From NCBI GenBank assembly GCA_041671545.1, contig JBAZBI010000001.1:186001-250000 (forward strand): 64,000 nt of DNA. The letters are read 5' to 3'. Within the stretch, counting starts at the first letter, position 1; each line of letters starts with the position of its first letter. This DNA is from UBA1563 sp041671545 (GTDB lineage Bacteria > Bacteroidota > Ignavibacteria > Ignavibacteriales > Ignavibacteriaceae). The notes under the pieces were generated by a model. That model saw only the letters and a program-made list of their open reading frames with translations, was not told the origin of the DNA and did not search any database. This document shows, in pieces, positions 16,661 through 24,822 of this stretch. A program made the translations under genes and the position numbers.

Positions 16661-19003
16661 ATGATAGTCTTCTTTAGCAAAATGTTGTCTTCAAAGAAAA
16701 TATTACTTTCCCTTTTATTAGTGTTCTGTCAGACACAATACTTCGCACAGAATAAAGAATACAATATCTCCGGTTTTATAAAAGATGTTGTAACCGGCGA
16801 GGCTTTAACTGGAGCAAACTTACTTTTATATAAAGACAGTATCGATACAAATCATCAACCCTATATCGGAACAACTTCCAATATTTATGGTTTTTATGTC
16901 TTCCCCAATCTCCCTTCCGGGAATTATTATTTAATAGTCAGATACATTAGTTACAAATCTGCGGTAAAAGAATTTATCAATCTAAAATCAAATACCATTC
17001 ACTTTAACATTTCTCTAATACCAAAGGAGATCGAAAAAGAAGAAGTAGTAATTATTGGTAAAAGAATGGATAAGTCTTTGATTAGCAATATTGATGTTTC
17101 ACCTGAACTCTTATCAAAACTGCCTTCGCTTAGCGGAGAAATGGATCTCTTTAAACTGCTGCAAATGCTGCCGGGCGTAAAAACGGAAAGCGAACTCTCG
17201 AAAGGATTATATGTAAGAGGTGGTTCCCCGGATCAAAATTTAACTCTCGTGGATGGACTAACAATTTACAATCCTTCACATATTGGAAATATTGCAAGTG
17301 CTTTCAATTCTGATGCTATTCAGGAAATCCGTTTAATTAAAGGGGCATTTCCGGCAGAATACGGCGGCAGACTTTCGAGCATACTTGATATTAAATTGCG
17401 CTCGGGAACAAAAGAAAGAAATAAGGGAAGTATCGGATTAGGCCTTATAAATTCATTCTTCACACTCGAAGGACCAATGAACAACAATTCCACGTATATG
17501 TTTTCAGGTAGAGGAATGTATTATGATGTTTATCAGAAAAAATTTAATAAAAACAGTACTATGCCAAGGTATAATTTTTCAGATTTGAATTCCAAAATTA
17601 ATTACGTTCTTTCTGAAGAAAACATTTTGTCGATCAGCGCTATTTATAGTAAGGATAACCTTTATAGTCCATCCTCTATGACTGATTTGAGTTATTCAAC
17701 GAAGTGGGATAATTTATCTCTTGGTCTGAATTGGTTACACATTAATTCCAAATCATTCCTTTTAACAACCGGTTTAAGTTTTACCGATTACGGTTTCAGA
17801 ACGCTCATCTTCGATTATAGCTCGGAAGATGTAACAGATAATTTTTTCTCATCATCACGTCTCCGTGATTATTCTTTAAAACAGAATGTTGAATTACACT
17901 TAAACGAAGACCATACGCTTAAAACCGGAATCGATCTTACTATGCACCAATATGATCTCCTCTACAGCACAGCTTATGACCCTTTGCTTGAAATTGATCC
18001 CTATGCCGGAGACAACCAATACTCACTTGAAGCAGCTCTTTATTTCCAGATGGAATCCCAGTTTACTTCTCAATTTAAAATGAATTCCGGTTTAAGGTTT
18101 TATTATTTCGGCGATAGCAAATATTTTAATGCCGAACCGCGCATTGAATTTTCCTACGCCATCACTGAAAAAACTTTTATAAAATCAGCCTACACACTTA
18201 CGCATCAGTTTCTTCACTTGATCGTAAGAAATGATGTTTCACTTCCTACCGACCTCTGGTATCCATCCACAAAAAACATTCTACCCGGAAGTTCAAATCA
18301 GTATGTATTAGGAATAGACCAATATTTCGGTGAACAGGACTACCTTCTTTCTCTTGAATCCTATTACAGAAACATGGCTAACCTTTATGAATATAAAAAC
18401 AGTACCGCATTAAACTCAGTAAAGAGTTCTGTTGAAACTCAACTTGTAAAAGGAAAAGGGGAAGCATACGGTGTAGAATTATTCTTTAATAAAAAAACCG
18501 GTGCAATTTCGGGGTGGTTCGGTTACACGTTATCATGGACAAGAAGAAAATTTGATGAGCTGAATAACGGGAAAATATTTTACCCCAAGTACGACCGTAG
18601 ACACGATTTATCGGCTGTTGTTTCGTACAACATAAATGATAATTGGTCTGCCGGCGTTACCTGGACTTACCATAGCGGAGAGAATTACTCGCTTCCTCCG
18701 GGACAATACCAGTTTACTGAAATTTCTCCTGGAACCGGTTCAAATGTTTATGTCCATTATCCCGAAATGAACAAAGCTCAGCTTCCTGCATTTCACAAGA
18801 TGGATTTTAATTTAACTTATAAATGTCAATTATTTAATCTGCCTTTTGAAGCTTACCTTAACATTTATAATTTGTACAACAGGCAGAATCCCTTTGCACG
18901 CTATGTTTCAAAGGAGTCTGAGAATGGGAATTCCGTTGTTAAGGTAAAACAGCTCGTATTATTTCCCTTTATCCCGACAATCGGATTTAATTTTAAGTTT
19001 TGA
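16661..19003 (+). CDS. TonB-dependent outer-membrane receptor with carboxypeptidase-regulatory-like N-domain
   Basis: The 780-residue protein starts with a signal peptide (cleavage near FAQ, residue 30) followed by a CarboxypepD_reg-like beta domain (about 34-120, NISGFIKDVVTGEALTGANL). A TonB plug follows (about 150-250, with LYVRGGSPDQNLTLVDG and the plug end EYGGRLSSILDI), then an outer-membrane beta-barrel ending in an aromatic Phe residue. Such receptors import a ligand using TonB energy; the ligand is unknown. The next two genes begin 1 and 3 bases after the preceding stops, so all three form one operon. A second in-frame ATG at 16682 is an alternative start. Confidence 0.9.
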   Translation: MIVFFSKMLSSKKILLSLLLVFCQTQYFAQNKEYNISGFIKDVVTGEALTGANLLLYKDSIDTNHQPYIGTTSNIYGFYVFPNLPSGNYYLIVRYISYKSAVKEFINLKSNTIHFNISLIPKEIEKEEVVIIGKRMDKSLISNIDVSPELLSKLPSLSGEMDLFKLLQMLPGVKTESELSKGLYVRGGSPDQNLTLVDGLTIYNPSHIGNIASAFNSDAIQEIRLIKGAFPAEYGGRLSSILDIKLRSGTKERNKGSIGLGLINSFFTLEGPMNNNSTYMFSGRGMYYDVYQKKFNKNSTMPRYNFSDLNSKINYVLSEENILSISAIYSKDNLYSPSSMTDLSYSTKWDNLSLGLNWLHINSKSFLLTTGLSFTDYGFRTLIFDYSSEDVTDNFFSSSRLRDYSLKQNVELHLNEDHTLKTGIDLTMHQYDLLYSTAYDPLLEIDPYAGDNQYSLEAALYFQMESQFTSQFKMNSGLRFYYFGDSKYFNAEPRIEFSYAITEKTFIKSAYTLTHQFLHLIVRNDVSLPTDLWYPSTKNILPGSSNQYVLGIDQYFGEQDYLLSLESYYRNMANLYEYKNSTALNSVKSSVETQLVKGKGEAYGVELFFNKKTGAISGWFGYTLSWTRRKFDELNNGKIFYPKYDRRHDLSAVVSYNINDNWSAGVTWTYHSGENYSLPPGQYQFTEISPGTGSNVYVHYPEMNKAQLPAFHKMDFNLTYKCQLFNLPFEAYLNIYNLYNRQNPFARYVSKESENGNSVVKVKQLVLFPFIPTIGFNFKF

Positions 19004-19004
19004 T

Positions 19005-19796
19005 ATGAAAAAATATTTCATAATAATTCCTTTCATTTTTGCACTCATATCTTGTGAGAAAACTGAAATAGTTGAGAGTGAGATTAACACTCAAACTTAC
19101 ATCGTTGTAAATAGTGAGCTCAATCCCTATAAATTATTTGCGGGCGTCACATTCACCAAAACCCTTCCGGTTGGAGTCCCTTACGATATTAAAGCTGCCG
19201 AACTTAAAGATGTAAAGGCGTATATAAAGATTAATGGAGTGCAAGTGATCCCTCTCCATTTTACCTATGATGGAATTTACAAACCAAAGTATGACGAATT
19301 AATAATAGAAAAAGGTAGTACTTACGAGCTATTTGCCGAGTGGGGTGAGACGGTAATTTATAGTTCTACAAAGGTTCCCTCTCCCCCAGAAATAATCAGC
19401 GTATCCTACGATGCCGGTGGTAATTATCTTCAAGCAAATATAAAAACTCACCCCGACGAAGTCTACGGCGCGATTTGGGTAATCGGCAGCGGCTCAGCAA
19501 AAGACGCAACATTCCCCAATTTAAGTATCCCGGAAGCAAGTGCGTTAAATACGAATGTAATCACTTCTCCGGTACCGGTACAATATAGAGGAAGTGAATA
19601 CAACGGGAAAAGAAATATACAAGTCTACGCATTTGACATGCAGTATACCGCTTATTTTAATTCTGCAAAAGTAAATGTTCCGGTTGGAAACGCGTTCACA
19701 CAAAACGGCGGGACCATCAACTGGAATGTTTTTGGAAATAATGTTATTGGAATGTTTATTGGCGTTGCCAAAGGAAACCAAAAAAATGTTAATTGA
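19005..19796 (+). CDS. DUF4249-like lipoprotein partner of the TonB receptor
   Basis: This 263-residue lipoprotein has the lipobox LISC (Cys17). The early part (VNSELNPYKLFAGVTFTKTLP) and the strand following (YIKINGVQVIPL...GSTYELFAEWG) match the DUF4249 pattern of proteins that sit directly downstream of TonB receptors in Bacteroidota. It is probably an outer-membrane-anchored accessory to the upstream receptor. The family assignment rests on pattern and context and was not tested by profile search. The start ATG is one base after the receptor stop. Confidence 0.65.
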   Translation: MKKYFIIIPFIFALISCEKTEIVESEINTQTYIVVNSELNPYKLFAGVTFTKTLPVGVPYDIKAAELKDVKAYIKINGVQVIPLHFTYDGIYKPKYDELIIEKGSTYELFAEWGETVIYSSTKVPSPPEIISVSYDAGGNYLQANIKTHPDEVYGAIWVIGSGSAKDATFPNLSIPEASALNTNVITSPVPVQYRGSEYNGKRNIQVYAFDMQYTAYFNSAKVNVPVGNAFTQNGGTINWNVFGNNVIGMFIGVAKGNQKNVN

Positions 19797-19799
19797 CAG

Positions 19800-20867
19800 A
19801 TGAAAAGAATAAAACTTCTGAAATTTTTAATTATTCCGGTAACTCTTTTGCTTCTTGCCAGATGCGAAAAGGATAAGATAACTGATCCTTTATCCATAAA
19901 GACTGAGGACTGTGCAAGACTTCTTTGGTATTTAGAGGATGAAGGAGACATTATTAATACTATTCCTCTTCCCTCATTAGAAGCATGGGAAGTTAATGAA
20001 AACTTAGGTTCAAGTTTAGTTATTGACCTTAGAACTAATTCCAATTATATGGAAGGACATATCATAGGGGCCATTAATATCCAGCATGATTCACTCTTTA
20101 AATACATTCAGACAAATTATTTACGTTTCAGTGATGTGGTTTTAGTAAGCGCTTCAGGGCAATCTGCTGCTTATTACACCTCACTACTTCGTCTGGCCGG
20201 ATTCTCGAATGTTTATTATATGAATTTTGGAATGGCGTCTTGGAATACGATGTTTTCATCGGTTTGGAATGACAGACTTGCCCTTGAGCCTGATACAACA
20301 ATATTATTTACACACACTGACTATCCCAAACGGAGTTTTTCTTCCCTCCCTCAAATCAATATCATTCCTTCTAATTTACCGATGAAAGAATTTGTTGAAA
20401 CTCGAATTGAAGGCATGATAAAAGAAGGATTCGACGAGGAGTATTCTACTTCTACCTCAAACTCAACCATGAGATTCAGCGACTGGAAAAGTAGGAAAGA
20501 ACAACTCTATACAATTTGTATAGGATCGCAGATGTTCTACTCTTCAAGTTCTGATACTACAATCACATACCATCCTGAAGGAGCAGTTCTCTACCATATT
20601 CCCGGTCCGGCTGATTTTAGAAGTACTTCTTATTTGCAGACTCTCCCGTCCAAAGGATCAATTGCCATGTACAGTGGAACCGGACAGGAGAGCGCATTTT
20701 ATACAGCCTATCTCCGTCTGCTCGGTTATAATGTAAAATCTATTTTATTCGGAATGAATAATATTGACTATTATATGTTACTCCGTGCCGATGAAATTAT
20801 TCCCTATGCGTTTCAACTCTCAACTATCATGAATTATCCTTTCGAAACGGGGCAAGGGAATAAATAG
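19800..20867 (+). CDS. Exported protein with two rhodanese-like domains lacking the catalytic cysteine
   Basis: The 355-residue protein starts with an export signal ending LLLLARC. The Cys looks lipoprotein-like, but the Arg before it is unusual. Two rhodanese-like folds can be seen. The first (about 65-155) has VIDLRTNSNYMEGHIIGAINI and VLVSASGQSAAYYTSLLRLAG. The second (about 262-335) has HIPGPADFR and IAMYSGTGQESAFYTAYLRLLG. In both, the position normally held by the sulphur-carrying Cys is Ser (S117 and S293), so sulphurtransferase activity is unlikely and a binding role fits better. The gene follows the DUF4249-like gene by 3 bases in the receptor operon. Confidence 0.72.
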   Translation: MKRIKLLKFLIIPVTLLLLARCEKDKITDPLSIKTEDCARLLWYLEDEGDIINTIPLPSLEAWEVNENLGSSLVIDLRTNSNYMEGHIIGAINIQHDSLFKYIQTNYLRFSDVVLVSASGQSAAYYTSLLRLAGFSNVYYMNFGMASWNTMFSSVWNDRLALEPDTTILFTHTDYPKRSFSSLPQINIIPSNLPMKEFVETRIEGMIKEGFDEEYSTSTSNSTMRFSDWKSRKEQLYTICIGSQMFYSSSSDTTITYHPEGAVLYHIPGPADFRSTSYLQTLPSKGSIAMYSGTGQESAFYTAYLRLLGYNVKSILFGMNNIDYYMLLRADEIIPYAFQLSTIMNYPFETGQGNK

Positions 20868-21117
20868 TTTCATGCCTCTTGAAGTAATCAATTTCTGATT
20901 AGTGATCGACTCCCCATTTTATAAATCAACACAGACCATCATCATTTCGTCATCAGACAAATTTTGGAACTTTCTATAAATTTTTTCGGTTAGAAAATAA
21001 AGCTTCTGGAAAAATGAATAGCTATCATTATTTGTAAAAGGGACAGATTCTCTTTATGATAAAAAGAATTACCCTTCTCCTCAAGAAAATCCTTGCTCTA
21101 TTTTTTCTTGTTACGCA

Positions 21118-21147
21118 ACAGTTTTTGCATATCAAAAACTGTTTTTA
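21118..21147 (+). terminator. Perfect 10-bp hairpin with T run
   Basis: ACAGTTTTTG (21118-21127) pairs exactly with CAAAAACTGT (21133-21142) across a 5-base loop and is followed by TTTTA. It lies about 250 bases after the rhodanese-like gene and 40 bases before the cytochrome start. It may terminate the upstream operon or attenuate the cytochrome transcript. Apart from this hairpin, 20868-21188 holds only a 35-codon frame starting at 21057 that is not credible as a gene. Confidence 0.55.
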
Positions 21148-21188
21148 TCAACCAAAAAATTAGCCGGTTAAACCGGGAAGGAGTTTTA

Positions 21189-22163
21189 ATGAATAAAGTG
21201 CTTAAGTTTTTCATTTGGTTGTTTGGGGGAATTCTACTTGTTGTAATTGTGGGAATAACTATTTTTAATCTTTCATTACCGAAATCCAAACCTCCATCAG
21301 AGATTAAGGTAGAATTAACTGCAGAAAGAATTGAACGAGGAAAATATCTCGCAAACCATGTTACGGGTTGCATGGATTGTCACTCACCGCGAGATTTTAG
21401 CTATTACGGCGGTCCGGTTCTACAAGGGAAAGCCGGTTCGGGCGGTGACATTTTTGATATCAACTTAGGAGTTCCCGGAAAACTTTTTCCTCCAAATCTT
21501 ACTCCCTTCAATATGAAAAAATATACCGATGGTGAGTTGATAAGAGCTATGACAGAAGGAATAAACAAAGAAGGTAAAGCACTTTTCCCTCTAATGCCAT
21601 ATCCAAATTTTACTCACCTATCAAAGGAAGATATTTACTCGATTGTAGCTTATATCCGTACTCTGCCTTCTGTTGATAATACTGTTGAGACAGGTTCGCT
21701 CGATTTTCCCATGAACCTAATTGTGAAAAGAATTCCACAACCTACTGTGTTAAACGGAAGTTTTGATAAAACAAATAGTGTTGCGTATGGAAAATATCTT
21801 GTTACCGTTGCTAGTTGCGCTGATTGCCACACACCGATGGATAAGGGAACGCCAATACCCGGCAAAGATTTCGCAGGTGGATTTACCGCAACTTTTCCAA
21901 AATTCAAAGTTACTTCTGCAAATATTACTCCCGATATTGAAACAGGAATTGGATCTTGGTCGAAGGAGACTTTTATTGCACGATTTAAATTATATAGCGA
22001 TTCTTCTTACACTCCAGCCAAGCTTGACGATGGAGCTTTTAATACTATTATGCCGTGGCTGTTTTATTCAGGAATGACGGAAGAGGATCTAGGCGCTATT
22101 TATGATTATTTGAGAACACTCAAACCGATAAAAAATCAGATTACACGTTTCACTTCAAATTAA
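21189..22163 (+). CDS. Membrane-anchored dihaem cytochrome c
   Basis: The 324-residue protein starts at ATG 21189, five bases after a strong AAGGAG. An earlier in-frame start at 21093 would add 32 residues and has no ribosome site. Residues 8-28 form one hydrophobic N-terminal helix (signal anchor). Two class I cytochrome c domains follow, with haem sites C61-M-D-C-H65 and C210-A-D-C-H214. Methionines in LMPYPNF (near 136) and IMPWLFYSGM are candidate sixth ligands. Similar dihaem proteins pass electrons in the periplasm to oxidases or dehydrogenases. The redox partner is not visible in the window. Confidence 0.9.
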   Translation: MNKVLKFFIWLFGGILLVVIVGITIFNLSLPKSKPPSEIKVELTAERIERGKYLANHVTGCMDCHSPRDFSYYGGPVLQGKAGSGGDIFDINLGVPGKLFPPNLTPFNMKKYTDGELIRAMTEGINKEGKALFPLMPYPNFTHLSKEDIYSIVAYIRTLPSVDNTVETGSLDFPMNLIVKRIPQPTVLNGSFDKTNSVAYGKYLVTVASCADCHTPMDKGTPIPGKDFAGGFTATFPKFKVTSANITPDIETGIGSWSKETFIARFKLYSDSSYTPAKLDDGAFNTIMPWLFYSGMTEEDLGAIYDYLRTLKPIKNQITRFTSN

Positions 22164-22168
22164 CTTTT

Positions 22169-22238
22169 AACCGGACAGAACTAACTCGAAAAGTGATTTG
22201 CTTCTTAGAGGATTTGCACTGTCCGGTTTGCTTTTTCT
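22169..22238 (+). terminator. Stem-loop downstream of the cytochrome gene
   Basis: AACCGGACAG (22169-22178) and CTGTCCGGTT (22219-22228) are perfect 10-base complements across a 40-base loop, followed by TGCTTTTTC. This position, 6 bases after the cytochrome stop, and the T-rich tail suggest a transcription terminator, though the loop is long. Confidence 0.5.
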
Positions 22239-22308
22239 ACTTTTCGTATCATTATAGAGGAAGATGACATACTCATTGTGCAGAGTAAAGATAGAAAAAT
22301 ATTTCCTA

Positions 22309-22380
22309 CCCTTGATAATATTCCAAAACATTTTTAAGTTAGCATATCTAAATTAAGGGAATCAGGTGGTCTTATTTCTT
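22309..22380. repeat. Dispersed intergenic repeat, copy 1
   Basis: This segment closely resembles 28177-28252. Both share a TTCCAAAA(A)CATTTTTAAGTT core, then CTAA-AATTAAGG(G)AAT-AGGTG-T-TTATTTCT. Each copy begins well after a gene end and lies about 160 bases upstream of the next plus-strand gene. No coding frame is common to both. The rest of 22239-22539 shows nothing recognisable. Confidence 0.55.
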
Positions 22381-22539
22381 CATCAATAATAAAACAGAGA
22401 TTACAAATGAGTGCACTATCGTGATCATCTTACTTTTTGTAATTTACATTTTTCCACCTACCTATCGTAGATACTCAAGTGATTTGAGTTGAAAATGCCA
22501 TTAGAAATTATTCGCTAAATAAATATATGGGAACAAACT

Positions 22540-23682
22540 ATGAAATATTTTCTCTTTTTTCTGCCGGTAATTATGATATTTTTTTTTGTGAGTTGTAAGG
22601 AAAACCCCAACGATACAGTTGTAAACAATTACTATCTATCTGATTCTCTTACTAATCCAAACGTACAGCCAAGAGTAGTTTTTACTAATCCTGCTAATAA
22701 TGCAGTGGGACCGTTTGTAAATTATAATCGAACAAGTGATTATTACAACATCTCAGCAAATCCTCAGATAACGATTCAATTTAACAAACTTATAAACGTT
22801 CAGAATTTGACCAATAAAAATTTTAGTGTAGCTACCGAAGACACTACTTATATTCCCCGTCTCATCGATTATCAGTACAGTAATCAGGCTGATCCTTCAC
22901 TGCGAAATATTTTAATCTTTAATCTCCCAATTAAGTATCTGGTAAATAAAAAATATACTTTTACAGTTGATACAACCTTTGTAGATATTCATGGATTAAA
23001 ATTAAACAAGCCCTACGTTTTCACTTATACTCCTGAACCACAATTTAGAGTTTACAGTTATTTTCCAACTACAAGTGATATAAATCCTCTCTACGGGACT
23101 TCTATCAAATTAGATTTAAATAGTAGTGTTGATTCAATCTTTTTAAGTAAGGTCCAAATATCACCATCAATAAAAGGAAACTGGAGTTATTCGTATAATT
23201 ACAACGGAAATTTTAAAACCGATGACTCTACATACATTTTTTTGAACACAAGTGATACTCTACTATATGATACAAAGTACACAATCTCAATCCCTGCTGA
23301 TGCTAAAGATTCAAAAGGGCTTTTGATTAATGCTCCGTATCAATTTTCATTTACAACACAACCTTTCCAAATAAATTTTTCATCATCTAGCTCATATACC
23401 GGGCCCGGCGGTTTTACTGTGTATGATCATTTTTATTTTACTTGCAATGGGAATATTGACACATCAACTATCAGGTCATCGATTTCAATCACTCCAACTT
23501 TACCTTTTGGGGCTAGTTTCTATTCCTATAATCAAAATTGTCGCGAATTCTATCTGAATCCTGATATTCAAAAGATGCAACGGGGTACAACATATAAGAT
23601 AACAATTAATACAACTTTACGTTCGAGAAAGGGAGCTTATTTGAAATATCCCTATACCTATTCTTTTACAACAGGTTCTTGA
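22540..23682 (+). CDS. Lipoprotein with SbsA-type Ig-like repeats
   Basis: The 380-residue protein starts with a lipoprotein signal (MKYFLFFLPVIMIFFFVSC, Cys19). It then has at least three Ig-like (Big_5/SbsA) domains. Each carries a PxxxA-type opening, a central IxIQFNKLIN-like strand and a closing KPYVFTYT or APYQFSFTT strand. These domains usually build stalks or adhesive surface structures. No catalytic motif is present. It is the first of three consecutive plus-strand genes for exported proteins. The function is inferred from the fold only. Confidence 0.75.
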   Translation: MKYFLFFLPVIMIFFFVSCKENPNDTVVNNYYLSDSLTNPNVQPRVVFTNPANNAVGPFVNYNRTSDYYNISANPQITIQFNKLINVQNLTNKNFSVATEDTTYIPRLIDYQYSNQADPSLRNILIFNLPIKYLVNKKYTFTVDTTFVDIHGLKLNKPYVFTYTPEPQFRVYSYFPTTSDINPLYGTSIKLDLNSSVDSIFLSKVQISPSIKGNWSYSYNYNGNFKTDDSTYIFLNTSDTLLYDTKYTISIPADAKDSKGLLINAPYQFSFTTQPFQINFSSSSSYTGPGGFTVYDHFYFTCNGNIDTSTIRSSISITPTLPFGASFYSYNQNCREFYLNPDIQKMQRGTTYKITINTTLRSRKGAYLKYPYTYSFTTGS

Positions 23683-23749
23683 GAAAGATAACTAAATTCA
23701 CAATAGACATGTAATTATTGACTGATAAATAGCGGAGACAAACTGAAAA

Positions 23750-24583
23750 TTGGAAAAAGTATTCACTCTGAAATACCGGGATATAATAAAGAATTGGGCG
23801 ATAATTCTTCTCTTAATTGGACTTGTGTTTATTATATCCTGCCACGAACCGACTTCTCCTCCGGAAGAAATTTCAGATGTACTTCCGGCTATTGATGTAC
23901 CATGGACAGCACAACAGTCGGTTGTTTGTTTTGGAACAAGTCTTACTTACGGATTTATTTGGGAGGAACCTATCGTTGTTCCTGGTGAAAAAAAATTGCA
24001 CCAACATCCCATAACACCACTTTTAGATAATTCCAGTCAGTCGAATTCTTCTTATCCAACATACGCTTATCCGGCGCTGCTTGGCGCTTCTCTTAAAATT
24101 AAAGTCTACAATCAGGGAAATGTTGGAGCGACAACACAAAGAGCGCTTGACATTGTTAGAGATAGTATTTTTAATAAAAATCCCGCACTGGTCTTGTTGG
24201 AATTTGGGGCGAATGATCTTTTGCGAGGGATAAAAGATAGCCTGGTTGAAATACGGTTAGGGAATTTAATTGATACTCTGTACTCATTCGGAAGTAAAGT
24301 AGTGCTCATAAGTTTTTTGAATCAGGGGATAATTGAATCAATTCCGACCGATCATTTTCTTGCTAGTAAGAAATCAGATGGTACAAAATTTCTCTCGATG
24401 TTGCAACGTGTCGCAACAAATCATTCTCTACTTCTTGTTGAAAATGCTATGAGTGGTATTTACTGGAACGATACGATGATGTCTGATGAATTTCACCCAA
24501 ATGAAAATGGGTACAAAAAAATGCAAGAGAACATAAGCCGGACACTTCTTAAAACTTTTCAAAAGAATGGAATGCTCAAGTAA
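23750..24583 (+). CDS. SGNH/GDSL-family hydrolase lipoprotein
   Basis: This is a 277-residue protein with a TTG start and a lipoprotein-like signal ending FIISC (Cys31). The four SGNH blocks are present: block I FGTSLTYG with nucleophile S64 (GTSL instead of GDSL), block II GNVGATT, block III EFGANDLLRG, and block V DEFHPNENGY with the catalytic Asp and His. It is probably a surface esterase or sugar-O-acetyl esterase, like many SGNH lipoproteins near glycoside hydrolases. An AGCGGAG lies about 11 bases before the TTG. No in-frame ATG precedes the signal. Confidence 0.82.
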   Translation: MEKVFTLKYRDIIKNWAIILLLIGLVFIISCHEPTSPPEEISDVLPAIDVPWTAQQSVVCFGTSLTYGFIWEEPIVVPGEKKLHQHPITPLLDNSSQSNSSYPTYAYPALLGASLKIKVYNQGNVGATTQRALDIVRDSIFNKNPALVLLEFGANDLLRGIKDSLVEIRLGNLIDTLYSFGSKVVLISFLNQGIIESIPTDHFLASKKSDGTKFLSMLQRVATNHSLLLVENAMSGIYWNDTMMSDEFHPNENGYKKMQENISRTLLKTFQKNGMLK

Positions 24584-24822
24584 AAAACTTCAGTTATAGC
24601 ATAACCAACTATTCTTAACTCCTCACGGAGATTGATTTTTGATTAACACTTAAAATGTGAAGTGGAAATCAATTTTTCATGATCTTATTACTTTTTAAAA
24701 GATTCATCATTCTTTTTTTGTTATTTTTACAATTAGAATTCTCAACAGTTTTGCAATTACACACCGTTGTTTTTCTTAACGTTTGTTGCAGTTGCATTTC
24801 ACTATTATTAAAAGAAGTACCA

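Noticed and set aside
19545..20044. Long minus-strand frames opposite the DUF4249-like and rhodanese-like genes
   Set aside because: They are antisense shadows of genes with clear signal peptides on the plus strand.
21057..21164. 35-codon frame before the cytochrome gene
   Set aside because: No ribosome site, and it contains a terminator-like hairpin; judged a chance frame.
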